A DNA stretch of 64,000 nucleotides from Pseudodesulfovibrio cashew. Its GTDB lineage: Bacteria; Desulfobacterota; Desulfovibrionia; Desulfovibrionales; Desulfovibrionaceae. The stretch spans positions 3,845,951-3,909,950 of the forward strand of contig NZ_CP046400.1 in assembly GCF_009762795.1 (NCBI RefSeq). Direction: 5' to 3'. Positions 1 through 9,033 of the stretch are shown here, piece by piece (positions within the stretch are counted from its first letter, which is position 1; every line of letters starts with the position of its first letter). Both the position numbers and the translations under genes were made by a program. The notes under the pieces were generated by a model that worked only from the letters and a program-made list of their open reading frames with translations, was not told where the DNA came from and did no database searches.

Positions 1-123
1 CGGAAGATGAAGACGAATGCACGGCTCGGTGGTTTTCACAAAAATCCTCGCTGACGAAATTGACGAAATCGCGGCGTCCTCGACGAACGCCTTTACAAAA
101 AGCCTCCCGGAACGGTAATCGCA
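1..123. other. Left edge, no gene supported
   Basis: No convincing gene lies here. A 33-codon frame from an ATG at 17 to a stop at 116-118 exists on the plus strand, but it is short, lacks a ribosome binding site and cannot be tied to a family. Confidence 0.4.
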
Positions 124-1413
124 GTGGCGGCGTCATCCCGCACCCTGATAACCGAAAGCTTTCAACGGCTTAAAGCGAGCGTCGCAATCATGCCTCTTAT
201 CCCCAGAAATGACAACTCGTTACTGACTCCCGAGTTCTGTCTCCTCATGGGCGTCACCTTCCTGGCCTTCTGCAACATCTCTCTGTTCTACGGGCTGAAC
301 GACTATCTGGAGGCACGCCACATCCCCTCGTTCTGGCGCGGCGTACTGCTCGGGCTCGAGCCCTGCACGGCCCTCCTGGTCAGGCCGCTCATCAGCCCCT
401 TTCTCTCCGTGCGCAACTGCCTGCACGTGGTTGCAGCCTCGCTGCTGATTCTCATGACCGCCCTGCTTTCCTATTCCGCCGCCGACACGCTCTTGGCGCT
501 GGCGGGGGTCAGGGTCATCCACGGCCTGGGCTTCGTGCTGCTCGTGTCCGCGGTGGCCGTGCTGCTGGTTGCCTTCCTTCCGCCGAACCGGGTCGGCCAG
601 GGGTTCGGGATCTTTGCCATAGCGTCCTTACTGCCCTATGCCGTGCTGCCTCCGGTGGTCGAACGGCTCCTGCTCCTGGTGGGCAGCGAACCCAGAGTCT
701 ACGCCCTCTTCGCCCCGGCACTGATTCCCGCCCTGCTCGTGCTCCCGTACCTCCATCGCCGCCTCCGGCGCATGGACCTCGACGGAGCCGCAGCACACCG
801 CCGCCCCACCTTCGCAGACATCACAGCGGACCTCCGCTCGCCGGGAATCGGACGGCTGCTGGCCGCCAACGGCCTGCTCTTCACTGCAACCACCGTGGTA
901 TTCTTCTTCATGAAAGACCGGCTGATGGCGCTCGGGATGCACAACGTGGGCCTATTTTTCAGTATCTCCACGGCGGCCACCATAGCAGTACGCGTCTTCT
1001 GCGGCAGGCTGATGGACAGCGTGAACAGGGCCATCATGCTGGCCGTGACGCTCACCGCCCTGGCAGGGGTTATGGTGCTCTTCAGCGTAACCGGGACTGT
1101 CGGCCCGCTCTACGCGCTGGCCGGACTTTACGGACTCTGCATCGGCTTTGCCATGCCCCAGCTCAATGCGGCCATGTTCGTCATATCGCCTGCGCACCTT
1201 CGCGGGCTCAACACCAACCTGATGTTGTTCACCATGGACGCGGGGTATGTCTTCGGACCGTTGCTGGCGGGCGGACTGCTCAACGCCGGGGTGCCGTCCG
1301 CGAGCCTCTTCGCCTGTTTCGCGGTGGGTCCGCTGCTCGGCGCATTGCTGACGTTGAGGCTGGCCGGGCTTATGCGCCGGCACGCTCCCGATAGGACCCG
1401 CGCAGACGGTTAA
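124..1413 (+). CDS. MFS transporter
   Basis: A 429-residue major facilitator superfamily protein with about 12 hydrophobic segments, the normal family length. A charged motif in the fourth segment region (RVIHGLGF) and the following loop with R-GQGFGIF fit sugar-efflux/drug-efflux type MFS members. The frame opens at 64 and the first start is GTG at 124; ATG at 190 is an equally possible start, and neither has a strong Shine-Dalgarno sequence. The gene converges on the acyltransferase gene and overlaps its end by 44 bp. The neighbouring operon looks biosynthetic, so export of its product is an attractive but untested role. The substrate cannot be read from the sequence. Confidence 0.8.
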   Translation: MAASSRTLITESFQRLKASVAIMPLIPRNDNSLLTPEFCLLMGVTFLAFCNISLFYGLNDYLEARHIPSFWRGVLLGLEPCTALLVRPLISPFLSVRNCLHVVAASLLILMTALLSYSAADTLLALAGVRVIHGLGFVLLVSAVAVLLVAFLPPNRVGQGFGIFAIASLLPYAVLPPVVERLLLLVGSEPRVYALFAPALIPALLVLPYLHRRLRRMDLDGAAAHRRPTFADITADLRSPGIGRLLAANGLLFTATTVVFFFMKDRLMALGMHNVGLFFSISTAATIAVRVFCGRLMDSVNRAIMLAVTLTALAGVMVLFSVTGTVGPLYALAGLYGLCIGFAMPQLNAAMFVISPAHLRGLNTNLMLFTMDAGYVFGPLLAGGLLNAGVPSASLFACFAVGPLLGALLTLRLAGLMRRHAPDRTRADG

Positions 1414-2401
1414 GAATCTCCCTGGCCCGGTCCGAATAGAGCTGCGACCGCTCCCACTCCGGTTCGGCGATCAGCTTCTGGAGCAAGACCCCGTCGTCGT
1501 CGAACCAGCGCGGGATGAAGCCCGCAGGGAAACAACCGCGCTCTAGCAGGATTGCCGCAGCCACACCGCACTCCGGGACACCCAGATTCAGAAACCACTG
1601 CACGTTGACGCATCCCTTTCGGGCGGCGTCCTCCTCTCTTGCCCGCACATACTCCATGAAATCAGTGCCCGGACGCGTAACGTGCACCCGCAGCACGCCC
1701 GCAAAGTCGAAGAACTCCACCACCGCCTCGGTGGCCGCTTCCGTCAACCCGCCTTCGGCCGCAATCGCCGTGCGACTCGGCTCATACCCGTCCATGAAAA
1801 ACGCGAGCGCGTCCTCCAGCCCAGGCGGGACATGCACGATGCGTCCGGGAGCCCCGGTATCCCTGCTCTGGTAGAGGCAGGACACACGGCCCTCGCCCTT
1901 GTCCGGCAACAGGTCCAATTCCATGCCCGTCTCCATGAAACCGTACAGGGAACTCAGATGCTGCGTGGCGATGGTGTCGCATACGGCCTCGCCATAAATG
2001 GCAGCCACCTCCGGCGCCGTGGCCGGTCCCTCGATAAGCTCCTTGAACAGGAAGAACAGCATGAAGGAGCTTCTGTAGTGGGGATGGGTCATGCCCAGAC
2101 CGCACTCCAGCAACCCCTTAAACGGAGGCGACGAACGATACAGGGCGATGTGCCCCGCAATGGAGCCGTCCTCAAGACGGGCCACCATGGAGCGGACGTT
2201 GCCGCTCTCCTGCTCCACGCGGATTGCGTCGGGGATGTAGTAGGCATCAATGGGGTAGGCGTCGTCGTACACAGTCAGGAACAACCGGGCCAGCCCTTCC
2301 GCGTGTTCGGGCTGAAAGGGCACCACCTCGAAAGGAAGGTCCGGCAGGACCGGGTCCGGGATGGCGCGCAACGCCTCAATGGCCTGCCTCCTGGCGGACA
2401 T
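1370..2401 (-). CDS. GNAT-like acyltransferase in the ACP cluster
   Basis: A 343-residue protein whose first half resembles a GNAT acyltransferase fold (a segment with VARLEDGSIAGHIALY, then a central region with GLGMTHPHYRSS). It is about twice the length of a single GNAT domain, so it may be a double or fused domain. The start chosen (2401) overlaps the stop region of the acyl carrier protein gene, which suggests translational coupling. As the last gene of an operon encoding an adenylating enzyme and a carrier protein, it could move an acyl or aryl group from the carrier to an acceptor amine or alcohol; that is inference from context. Family assignment is tentative. Confidence 0.6.
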   Translation of the reverse strand: MSARRQAIEALRAIPDPVLPDLPFEVVPFQPEHAEGLARLFLTVYDDAYPIDAYYIPDAIRVEQESGNVRSMVARLEDGSIAGHIALYRSSPPFKGLLECGLGMTHPHYRSSFMLFFLFKELIEGPATAPEVAAIYGEAVCDTIATQHLSSLYGFMETGMELDLLPDKGEGRVSCLYQSRDTGAPGRIVHVPPGLEDALAFFMDGYEPSRTAIAAEGGLTEAATEAVVEFFDFAGVLRVHVTRPGTDFMEYVRAREEDAARKGCVNVQWFLNLGVPECGVAAAILLERGCFPAGFIPRWFDDDGVLLQKLIAEPEWERSQLYSDRAREILNRLRGSYRERAGA

Positions 2402-2402
2402 G

Positions 2403-2639
2403 CTACTGCACCTTCGAGTTGATGAAACAGACGATGTCATTGACGGTCCGCAGGGTAATGGCGTCGGCGATGGTCAATTCGATAGAGAACTCGCGCTGCA
2501 GGGCCACGGCCAGGGAAGTCAGGGCGAGAGAGTCCACTCCCTGGGTCAGCAGGGGCTGGTCCGGGTCTATCCCCTGCAATGTTTCAGGGGTGACAACGGT
2601 GGAAAAGAGCTCGAGAACGTCAGCGGTGGTTACAGACAT
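2403..2639 (-). CDS. Acyl carrier protein
   Basis: A 78-residue stand-alone acyl carrier protein. The phosphopantetheine attachment motif GVDSLAL places the modified serine at residue 37, with the usual four-helix hydrophobic pattern around it. An AGAGGA ribosome binding site lies 8 bases before the ATG. It sits between the CoA-ligase-like adenylating enzyme (upstream) and the acyltransferase (downstream), so it is probably a dedicated carrier rather than the fatty-acid-synthesis AcpP, which normally lies beside fabD/fabG/fabF; none are present here. Confidence 0.9.
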   Translation of the reverse strand: MSVTTADVLELFSTVVTPETLQGIDPDQPLLTQGVDSLALTSLAVALQREFSIELTIADAITLRTVNDIVCFINSKVQ

Positions 2640-2705
2640 GATGGGGTTCCTCTATTTGGGTATGACTAAAAGGGATGAACTGGCCGTCGTGGGAAAAGGT
2701 TGCGC

Positions 2706-4199
2706 TTAGCGTAAGGCAAAACGCTGAATCTTTCCAAGCGGGGTCATGGGCATGTCCTCACGAAACGATATTTCACTGGGAACCATGAACTCGGGCAAGC
2801 GATCTGCCGCGTATTGCCGCAGCTCATTCATCAAATCCCGGTCCGCCTCGAAGCCGCTCGCGGGCACAACATGGGCGCGGACCAGGGAGAACGCCCCCAC
2901 GGCACCTCCGGTGACGGCACACTGTGCCACGGCGGGATGTTCCAGCAGGACATTTTCCACCCGCACGGGCGACACCCACTGGCCGCCCGCCTTGAACATG
3001 TCGTCCTTGCGCCCCAGTACGGTCACCACACCGCTCACGATCCGGGCCAGATCGCCGGATAGCATCCACCCGTCGGCGGTGAACAACGCCTCCGTCTTTT
3101 CGGGCATGTTCAGGTATCCCCTGGTCAAGGACGGGCCCTTGAGCGCAAGCTCACCCTCGGTTCCGTCCGGGACGGGCCGGTGCTCTTCGTCCAGGACCGC
3201 CGCCTCATACGGAGGCAGTACCCGCCCCACCGTGCCGGGGGTGAAATCCGGCGGCCGGGTGCTGATGTTGATGGTCATTGATTCGCTGGAACCGTAAGCC
3301 TGCCAGATGTCGATGCCCATCTGGGTCTTCCAGGCGGCTTGAATGGCCTCCGGCAGCCCTTCTCCCGCAGCCATGCACAAACGCAGATTGGCGAACGGAG
3401 TGGCATCGGCAACGCTCATGAGCAGCATGGTGTAAAAGGTGGGGGACGAGGTGAAAACCGTGATCCCGTGCTCTGCAATCACCTTCAGGATGCCGGACGG
3501 ATCGGGCTTCTCTCCATACAGAAACGTCGCCGCACCGACCCAGAGCGGGAGACTCAGCGAGGACATGAGGCCATAGGCGTGAAACAGCTTGGCCGTGCTC
3601 AGGATAACATTGTCCGGCCCAAGCTCGGTGCAGGCTGTGCCGGATTCGGCCACGACACGAAAATCGGAGTGGGTATGGGGAATGCCCTTGGGGCGGCCCG
3701 TGGTGCCAGAAGTATAAAAGATTACGGCCTCTTCGTCCCCGGCCACGGGATGGGGAGCGAAGTCGTCCGGCAGTCCTTCGGTGAATCGTAAAAGGGCCTG
3801 ATCATCCAGGGCAATCGCCTCTCGCCCTACGGCTGACGCCGCGTCAAGGGCGGGATGCCCCGGATTGGCAAAAACGAGTTGAGCGCCGCAGTCCTCCAGG
3901 TAAGCCTCGTAATCCGACTGCATCACTCGGTTGTTCACGACCGCCGCGCTCACGCCCGCCAGGAGGCCGCCGAGAAACACAACCATGGAACTCAGGCTGT
4001 CCGGCATGGCGATGAGAATCCGGCTGCCGGGCTGGGCTCCCTTGTTCCGCAACGCCTGGGCCATGCGTTTGGCCATGGCGGCCAGCTCGGCATACGTGAC
4101 CTTGCCCCCGTCACAAATCAGGGCGGTCCTGTCAGCCCAGCGGGCTCCGCGATCCAGCAGCAGCTCGGCGGCGAAATTATATTCGGGTTGTGCGTTCAT
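2706..4199 (-). CDS. AMP-dependent acyl/aryl-CoA ligase-like adenylating enzyme
   Basis: A 497-residue ANL-superfamily enzyme that activates a carboxylic acid as an acyl-AMP and passes it to CoA or, here possibly, to the adjacent carrier protein. Visible motifs: the P-loop-like YTSGTTGRPKG (about residues 162-172), YGSSES in the middle, the LSGDLA and GRKDDMFK hinge motifs, and the C-terminal PLGKIQR with the catalytic lysine. The pattern is closest to benzoate/4-hydroxybenzoate-CoA ligases. Start at 4199 is preceded by AGAGGAACC; an upstream extension of 86 codons lacks features. It lies just downstream of the FAD subunit of the molybdenum hydroxylase and is probably co-transcribed with it. 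Confidence 0.85.
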   Translation of the reverse strand: MNAQPEYNFAAELLLDRGARWADRTALICDGGKVTYAELAAMAKRMAQALRNKGAQPGSRILIAMPDSLSSMVVFLGGLLAGVSAAVVNNRVMQSDYEAYLEDCGAQLVFANPGHPALDAASAVGREAIALDDQALLRFTEGLPDDFAPHPVAGDEEAVIFYTSGTTGRPKGIPHTHSDFRVVAESGTACTELGPDNVILSTAKLFHAYGLMSSLSLPLWVGAATFLYGEKPDPSGILKVIAEHGITVFTSSPTFYTMLLMSVADATPFANLRLCMAAGEGLPEAIQAAWKTQMGIDIWQAYGSSESMTINISTRPPDFTPGTVGRVLPPYEAAVLDEEHRPVPDGTEGELALKGPSLTRGYLNMPEKTEALFTADGWMLSGDLARIVSGVVTVLGRKDDMFKAGGQWVSPVRVENVLLEHPAVAQCAVTGGAVGAFSLVRAHVVPASGFEADRDLMNELRQYAADRLPEFMVPSEISFREDMPMTPLGKIQRFALR

Positions 4200-4243
4200 C
4201 CGGTTCCTCTTCGTGTTGAGATTACTTCGCCATTGCGAGGTGC

Positions 4244-5086
4244 CTAGTGCGCCCCCGAGATCTGCGCCAATCGCAACAGCAGATTGGCTGCCACCTGTCT
4301 CCGATACTCGGCGCTTGCCCGAACGTCGCTGATGGGGGACACGGTGTCCCGCACCTTTTCGCCCGCCTCGCGAAGGGCTCCCAGCGTCAGGGAACGTCCT
4401 TTGAGCAAAGCTTCGGCCTCGGGGCAGCGGATCACCATCGGGCCCACACTCCCCCACGCAAGCCGCGCTTCGGCGATGACGCCATCCTCGACCCTGAGCA
4501 GAGCCGCAAGGCTGACCACGGAGATGGCCAGGGCCTTTCGACGCCCGACCTTCTCAAAATACTGGATGGTACGTCCCTCGGGAATGGGTATGATGATGGC
4601 GGAGAGCAGCTCCCCGGGAGCCAGGGCCATTTGTCCCGGACCCACAATGAAATCGTTAACCGGCATGGTCCGCACCCCGGAGAGAGAGCGCAGCTCTACC
4701 TCCGCACCGAGAGCGTACAAGGGCGGGAGCATATCCGCTGCGGGCGAAGCGGTGCAGACGTTTCCGCCGAGGGTGGCCATGTTGCGCACAAGCGGGGACG
4801 CGAACACCTTGGCAGCGCCGTGCAGCAGGGGCAGACGCTCCCGCACGGCGGCATTCTCCAGCACGGCGGTCATGGATGTGGCCGCCCCGATGCGGATACG
4901 GCCGTCCGAGATTTCGAAGCCGGCGAGGTCCGCCACCTTCTCCAGACAGACAAGGGTTTCCGGCCTGTTCTGCTCCGCGCGACACCGAACCAGCAGGTCG
5001 GTGCCTCCGGCCATGACGTGGGCGTCCGGCTCAGCGCAGAGGGCCTCCAGGGCCGCTTCGACGGTGGCGGGGAAAAGTACGTTCAT
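4244..5086 (-). CDS. Molybdenum hydroxylase FAD subunit (xanthine dehydrogenase family)
   Basis: A 280-residue FAD-binding subunit of the xanthine dehydrogenase / CO dehydrogenase medium-chain family. FAD-binding motifs are AGGTDLL at about residues 26-32 and TLGGNVCTASPAAD at 105-118, followed by the CODH-type C-terminal domain. It would accept electrons from the 2Fe-2S subunit. The ATG at 5086 overlaps the stop of the 2Fe-2S gene (ATGA), which argues for a tightly coupled trimeric enzyme; an ATG five codons earlier is less likely. The three-gene order large - Fe-S - FAD is typical of one subgroup of the family. Confidence 0.9.
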   Translation of the reverse strand: MNVLFPATVEAALEALCAEPDAHVMAGGTDLLVRCRAEQNRPETLVCLEKVADLAGFEISDGRIRIGAATSMTAVLENAAVRERLPLLHGAAKVFASPLVRNMATLGGNVCTASPAADMLPPLYALGAEVELRSLSGVRTMPVNDFIVGPGQMALAPGELLSAIIIPIPEGRTIQYFEKVGRRKALAISVVSLAALLRVEDGVIAEARLAWGSVGPMVIRCPEAEALLKGRSLTLGALREAGEKVRDTVSPISDVRASAEYRRQVAANLLLRLAQISGAH

Positions 5087-5562
5087 TCGTCCCTCCCGCA
5101 CCCACTTCCCAACCGCTTTGCCGCGTCCTCCACGGCGTCAACGATCTTGTGATACCCGGTGCAGCGGCAGAGGTTGCCGGACAACGCCTCGCGGATTTCC
5201 TCCCGCGTCGGATCGGGGTGGCGCTCCAGAAATTCGGCTGCGGTGACGGCGATGCCCGGCGTGCAGTAGCCGCACTGGACCCCGCCGAGGTCGGCCAGGG
5301 CCTCCTGCACCGGGTGCGGCCCGTCCGAGGCCAGCCCCTGCGCGGTAATCACGGCGCGGCCGTCCAACTGGGCGGCCAGCATCAGGCAGGAGAGTCGTGG
5401 CACGCCGTCGACCAGGACGGTGCAGGCTCCGCATTCTCCGGTGCCGCAGCCCTCCTTGGGAGCGGTCACGCCGCAGCTCTCCCGCAGAATGTCTACGGCG
5501 CGCGCCCCGCCGTCCACCTCAAGGGTACGGGCTTCGCCATCCAGCACAAAGGATATGATCAT
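5083..5562 (-). CDS. Molybdenum hydroxylase 2Fe-2S subunit
   Basis: A 159-residue small subunit with two 2Fe-2S clusters. The plant-ferredoxin-type set is C39, C44, C47 and C59; the second set is C97, C100, C132 and C134 (CGYC...CRC). Length and spacing match small subunits of xanthine dehydrogenase, CO dehydrogenase and 4-hydroxybenzoyl-CoA reductase. It carries electrons from the molybdenum site to FAD. The start overlaps the end of the large-subunit gene by four bases, so the subunits are translated in series. Confidence 0.93.
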   Translation of the reverse strand: MIISFVLDGEARTLEVDGGARAVDILRESCGVTAPKEGCGTGECGACTVLVDGVPRLSCLMLAAQLDGRAVITAQGLASDGPHPVQEALADLGGVQCGYCTPGIAVTAAEFLERHPDPTREEIREALSGNLCRCTGYHKIVDAVEDAAKRLGSGCGRDE

Positions 5563-7844
5563 GAATTATCTCCGTCGAACGCGGCCAGGATTCGTTCCGG
5601 GGTAAAGGGAGCCCGGGTCATGGGCAGCCCCATGCGCAACAGGGCCGACGCCACCGCCGGCAGCGGCCCGTTCATGCCCACCTCGCCGATGCCCTTCATG
5701 CCGAACGGACCGGATTGCTCCTCGGTCTCCACGGCGTGGGACTCGATGTCCGGAAGGTCCCCGGCTCCGGGAATGACATAGTTGCTCAGGTCCGTGGTCA
5801 GCAGCCGCCCGCCCTCGGCGAAGCAGTCCTCCCACAGGGCATAGCCCAGCCCCTGAGCCACCGCCCCCTGCACCTGCTGCTCGAAATTCTGCGGGTTGAG
5901 CACCCGCCCGCCGTCAGTGAAGGCGACGTAGTCGGACACGGACACGTTTCCAGTAAGTTCGTCCACCTCCACACGCGCCAGATGCGCGGCATAGGGAAAG
6001 ATGAGATGGGGAAAGCCGAGCCGGAAAGCCTCACCGCCCTCCGGGACATCCTGGGTCACGGGCATCATGGCCTCGCCGATGCAGAACCGGTCGTCGGGAT
6101 GGAGCATCCCCACCAGGGCTGCCAGGGGAAGCTCCTGACCGGTGACGGCATGGCGGACCGCGCCGGGGACCAGTTCCAGAACGGAAGCGTCGTCCACCAT
6201 GAGCACCATGGCCGCCCGGTGCAGCAACTTGTCCCGCATGGCCTCGCACGCCTTGATCAACGCATTGCCGTAGGTATAGGTCGTCCGCCCGGCCGAGGAC
6301 GAGCCCGAGGGGTGCGACCGCTCCGTGTCTGGCTGGACCAGCTCCATCAGGGACTCGTCCTGCTGCAAAATTTCGCACGCCATCTGCACGAAGGTCGGGC
6401 TGTTGCCCTGACCCATGTCGCTGACGCTGTTGTAGACCCGGAAACGCCCTTCTTCGGTCAGCCGGACCTTGGCCACCGCCGAATCCGCCAGCCCCCGGCC
6501 ATAGCCCATGCCGTTGTGCACGGCGGCGATGCCGACCCCGCGCCGGGTCAGCGGCGGGGCCTCGCGCACCCACTGGTCGCGGGACTGCCAGAACGGATGG
6601 CCCCGCAATCCGGCCAGACATTCCTTCATGCCGGTTGAACTGATCATGCCCACGCCAACGCCGTTTCTGTCCCCCGGCCGGAGGGCATTTTTCGCCCGCA
6701 GCTCCAGGGGATCCATGTCAAGCTTGGCGGCCAGCCGGTCCATCACGCCCTCGAAGGCGAAGCAGACCTGGGCCACGCCGAAACCGCGAAATGCTCCGGC
6801 CACGGGATTGTTGGTGTAGACGCACCGGCCATTGGCCTCCAGGTGCTCCACCCGGTAGGGACCGCTGGCGTGCTCCAGACCGAGGGCCATGATCTCCACG
6901 CCCAGATGGGCATAGGCCCCGGTGTCGTAGTCCAGGTCGCAGACCAAGGCGGTCAGGGTCCCGTCCGCCTCGGCTCCGAGACGAAAATGCATCCGCGCCG
7001 CATGGCGCTTGTACCCCGCGAGCAGGCTCTCCTCGCGGCTCCACCACATCTTCACCGGACGGCCTCCGGCATGCATGGCGGCCAGGGCCAGGAGGCACTG
7101 GACCGTGGCCCCGTCCTTGCCGCCGAATCCGCCGCCGAGATAGGGCGCGGTGAGGTGCAGCCGGTTCGGAGGCAGCCCCAGCGCCCGGCCGATCTCGAAG
7201 CGATCGCGGAACGGGGCCTGGGTGGAGACGGTCATGTGCAGGGTGCCGTCCTCGTCCATGCGCGCCGTGCCGTTCTCCGTCTCCAGAAAACAGTGCGCCT
7301 GCTGGGGGGTGAAAAAGGTCTCCTCGACGATCACCGCGCAATGGGTCAACGCCTCACAGGCGTCGCCCTTGCGCAGGGTTGCCTCTTTGAGGATGTTGCC
7401 GGTCTCCAGGTCGTGAACCCGGGGCGCATCCGGGGCCAGGGCCGCGTCCAGCCCGTCCACCACGGGGAGTGATTCGATGTCGAGGATGATGGAGGCCAGC
7501 GCCTCGGACAGGACCTCCCGCGTCTCGGCGACCACCAGGGCCACGGCGTCGCCCGCGTGACGCACCTTGTCGCCGCACAGCACCGGCATGTCCCAGTGGA
7601 TGAAGCCCTGCCGATTCTCGCCGGGCACGTCCTCGGCGGTCAGCACCGCCACCACGCCGGGCATGGCCTTGGCCCGGGCCGTATCCATGCCTCGGATCAC
7701 CCCATGGGGGACTCCGGCGCGTAACGCCCCTGCCCAGAGCATTCCCTCCGGGTATTCATCGGAGGCGAACCGCTCCCTTCCGCACGCCTTGTCCATGGCG
7801 TCGAAACGGCGGGAACGGGAACCTATGGTCTGCACAGATGGCAT
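5559..7844 (-). CDS. Molybdenum hydroxylase large subunit (xanthine dehydrogenase family)
   Basis: A 761-residue molybdopterin-binding subunit. Recognisable elements are the GGGFGGK molybdopterin loop, the AFRGFG motif, and the KGIGEVG motif near the C-terminus with the catalytic glutamate at about residue 721. The family hydroxylates or dehydroxylates aromatic or N-heterocyclic rings and aldehydes using water. The selenium/copper loop of aerobic CO dehydrogenase is not seen, so xanthine-dehydrogenase-like or aryl-type chemistry is more likely. The chosen ATG (7844) has AGGAG six bases upstream; an ATG 15 codons earlier lacks one. First gene of the operon that continues into CoA-ligase, ACP and acyltransferase genes. 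The substrate is unknown; purine use is possible given the distant allantoin cluster. Confidence 0.9.
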   Translation of the reverse strand: MPSVQTIGSRSRRFDAMDKACGRERFASDEYPEGMLWAGALRAGVPHGVIRGMDTARAKAMPGVVAVLTAEDVPGENRQGFIHWDMPVLCGDKVRHAGDAVALVVAETREVLSEALASIILDIESLPVVDGLDAALAPDAPRVHDLETGNILKEATLRKGDACEALTHCAVIVEETFFTPQQAHCFLETENGTARMDEDGTLHMTVSTQAPFRDRFEIGRALGLPPNRLHLTAPYLGGGFGGKDGATVQCLLALAAMHAGGRPVKMWWSREESLLAGYKRHAARMHFRLGAEADGTLTALVCDLDYDTGAYAHLGVEIMALGLEHASGPYRVEHLEANGRCVYTNNPVAGAFRGFGVAQVCFAFEGVMDRLAAKLDMDPLELRAKNALRPGDRNGVGVGMISSTGMKECLAGLRGHPFWQSRDQWVREAPPLTRRGVGIAAVHNGMGYGRGLADSAVAKVRLTEEGRFRVYNSVSDMGQGNSPTFVQMACEILQQDESLMELVQPDTERSHPSGSSSAGRTTYTYGNALIKACEAMRDKLLHRAAMVLMVDDASVLELVPGAVRHAVTGQELPLAALVGMLHPDDRFCIGEAMMPVTQDVPEGGEAFRLGFPHLIFPYAAHLARVEVDELTGNVSVSDYVAFTDGGRVLNPQNFEQQVQGAVAQGLGYALWEDCFAEGGRLLTTDLSNYVIPGAGDLPDIESHAVETEEQSGPFGMKGIGEVGMNGPLPAVASALLRMGLPMTRAPFTPERILAAFDGDNS

Positions 7845-8029
7845 GAGAACTCCTCGGTTTGAGTGGCGCAAGAGTGAAACACCCGACATGGATTGTCAAT
7901 AATACCCGAACATCCATACGAATTCTTTACATCTTACGAAGCCGCCAGACCGTACTTGCGGTAATTCGACGACACCGGGAACCAGCCTATTAGAATGAAA
8001 GGGATATGCAGAACTATACTTTCAGGCAC

Positions 8030-8063
8030 AAAAAAGGGGTTCCAAGCACATGCTTGGAACCCT
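8030..8063 (-). terminator. Rho-independent terminator after the acetate transporter gene
   Basis: A near-perfect 11-bp stem (8038-8048 with 8053-8063, sequence GGGTTCCAAGC and its complement) is followed, reading on the minus strand, by six T (AAAAAA at 8031-8036). It lies just beyond the stop of the gene ending at 8096. Confidence 0.9.
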
Positions 8064-8095
8064 GATTTTCAATGGCGCCAAAGCCCCTGGATGGA

Positions 8096-8650
8096 TCATC
8101 CAACGGGCAGGACAGTGCGGCCGAATTGCTCATTCAGCACTTCGGCCATGGCGAGGTAGACGGCGGAAGCGCCGCAAAACATGCCTTCCCAACCGGCGAT
8201 GGTGCCGATGGATTCGTTGTGGGTGAAATCACGAATGGCGAGCAGGAAAAAGAGGACGACCAGGGAGGAGAAAACAACCTGCAACGCCTTATTCGCCTTC
8301 AAGGTTCCGAAGAACATGAACAAGGTGAAGATGCCCCACATGGCGAGGTAACATCCCATGAATCCGGGGGGTGTCGGCTCGGCCCACCCCAGTTTGGGCA
8401 TGACGATAAGCCCGACCAGGGACATCCAAAACAGACCGTAGGAAGTGAAGGCGGTCGTACCGAAGGTGTTGCCCTTCTTGAACTCCATGATCCCGGCGAT
8501 GACCTGGGCGATGCCGCCGTAAAAAATGCCCATGGCAAGGATCATCGAACTGATCGGGAAAAACCCTGCGTTGTGGATGTTGAGCAGGATGGTGGTCATA
8601 CCGAAGCCCATCAGTCCGAGCGGACCGGGGTTGGCAAGTTTCGCTTCCAT
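8096..8650 (-). CDS. satP: Acetate uptake transporter (GPR1/FUN34/YaaH family)
   Basis: A 184-residue membrane protein with six hydrophobic segments and the family signature NPGPLGL near the N-terminus (residues 7-13). Members such as E. coli SatP move acetate or succinate with protons. In a sulfate reducer that makes acetate from choline, lactate or amino acids this could excrete or import acetate. A strong terminator follows it and it has no close partner genes, so it is probably a single-gene transcript. Start has GGAGAATC upstream. Confidence 0.88.
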   Translation of the reverse strand: MEAKLANPGPLGLMGFGMTTILLNIHNAGFFPISSMILAMGIFYGGIAQVIAGIMEFKKGNTFGTTAFTSYGLFWMSLVGLIVMPKLGWAEPTPPGFMGCYLAMWGIFTLFMFFGTLKANKALQVVFSSLVVLFFLLAIRDFTHNESIGTIAGWEGMFCGASAVYLAMAEVLNEQFGRTVLPVG

Positions 8651-9033
8651 TGGGGATTCTCCTCACGCAACTGTCACAATAAAAACGCCACGCAATGAAA
8701 AGGGTTATAAAAAAGCTGTTGGCGTGGCAGGTGTGTCGCTGCGACTAAAATTGTGCACTTCAATGCCAGATTTGTCTTGATTGGTCGAGAAAAAACAGCA
8801 CATTTCCCATGGAATCAAGGGAACTCCCCACCACTCCGTCAAAGCCCCGCCTCACCTCCTCACCATCACATCAAAACACATCTACTCGATATATCATGTA
8901 TTCTTGTCCATCCCCAAAAAAGGCTCAGTAGGAATCTCCCCCTAAGCCTCAACAATCCATAGTCGGAAATGGATGCAACCAGAAAGATGGCCTCTTGGAT
9001 ACCCTCCAGGCATACCCAAGATCCATGGCGGGA
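8651..9033. other. Intergenic region between two minus-strand genes
   Basis: A 383-base spacer, partly AT-rich. It contains one half-site TGCGAC at 8740-8745 followed after six bases by an imperfect partner, resembling but not matching the palindrome found elsewhere in the window. No gene or clear promoter is visible. Confidence 0.4.

Noticed and set aside
8740..8757. Possible activator palindrome near the acetate transporter
   Set aside because: Left half TGCGAC fits but the right half reads TGTGCA, and the only -24/-12 candidate has an imperfect -12; not enough to assign to the regulon.
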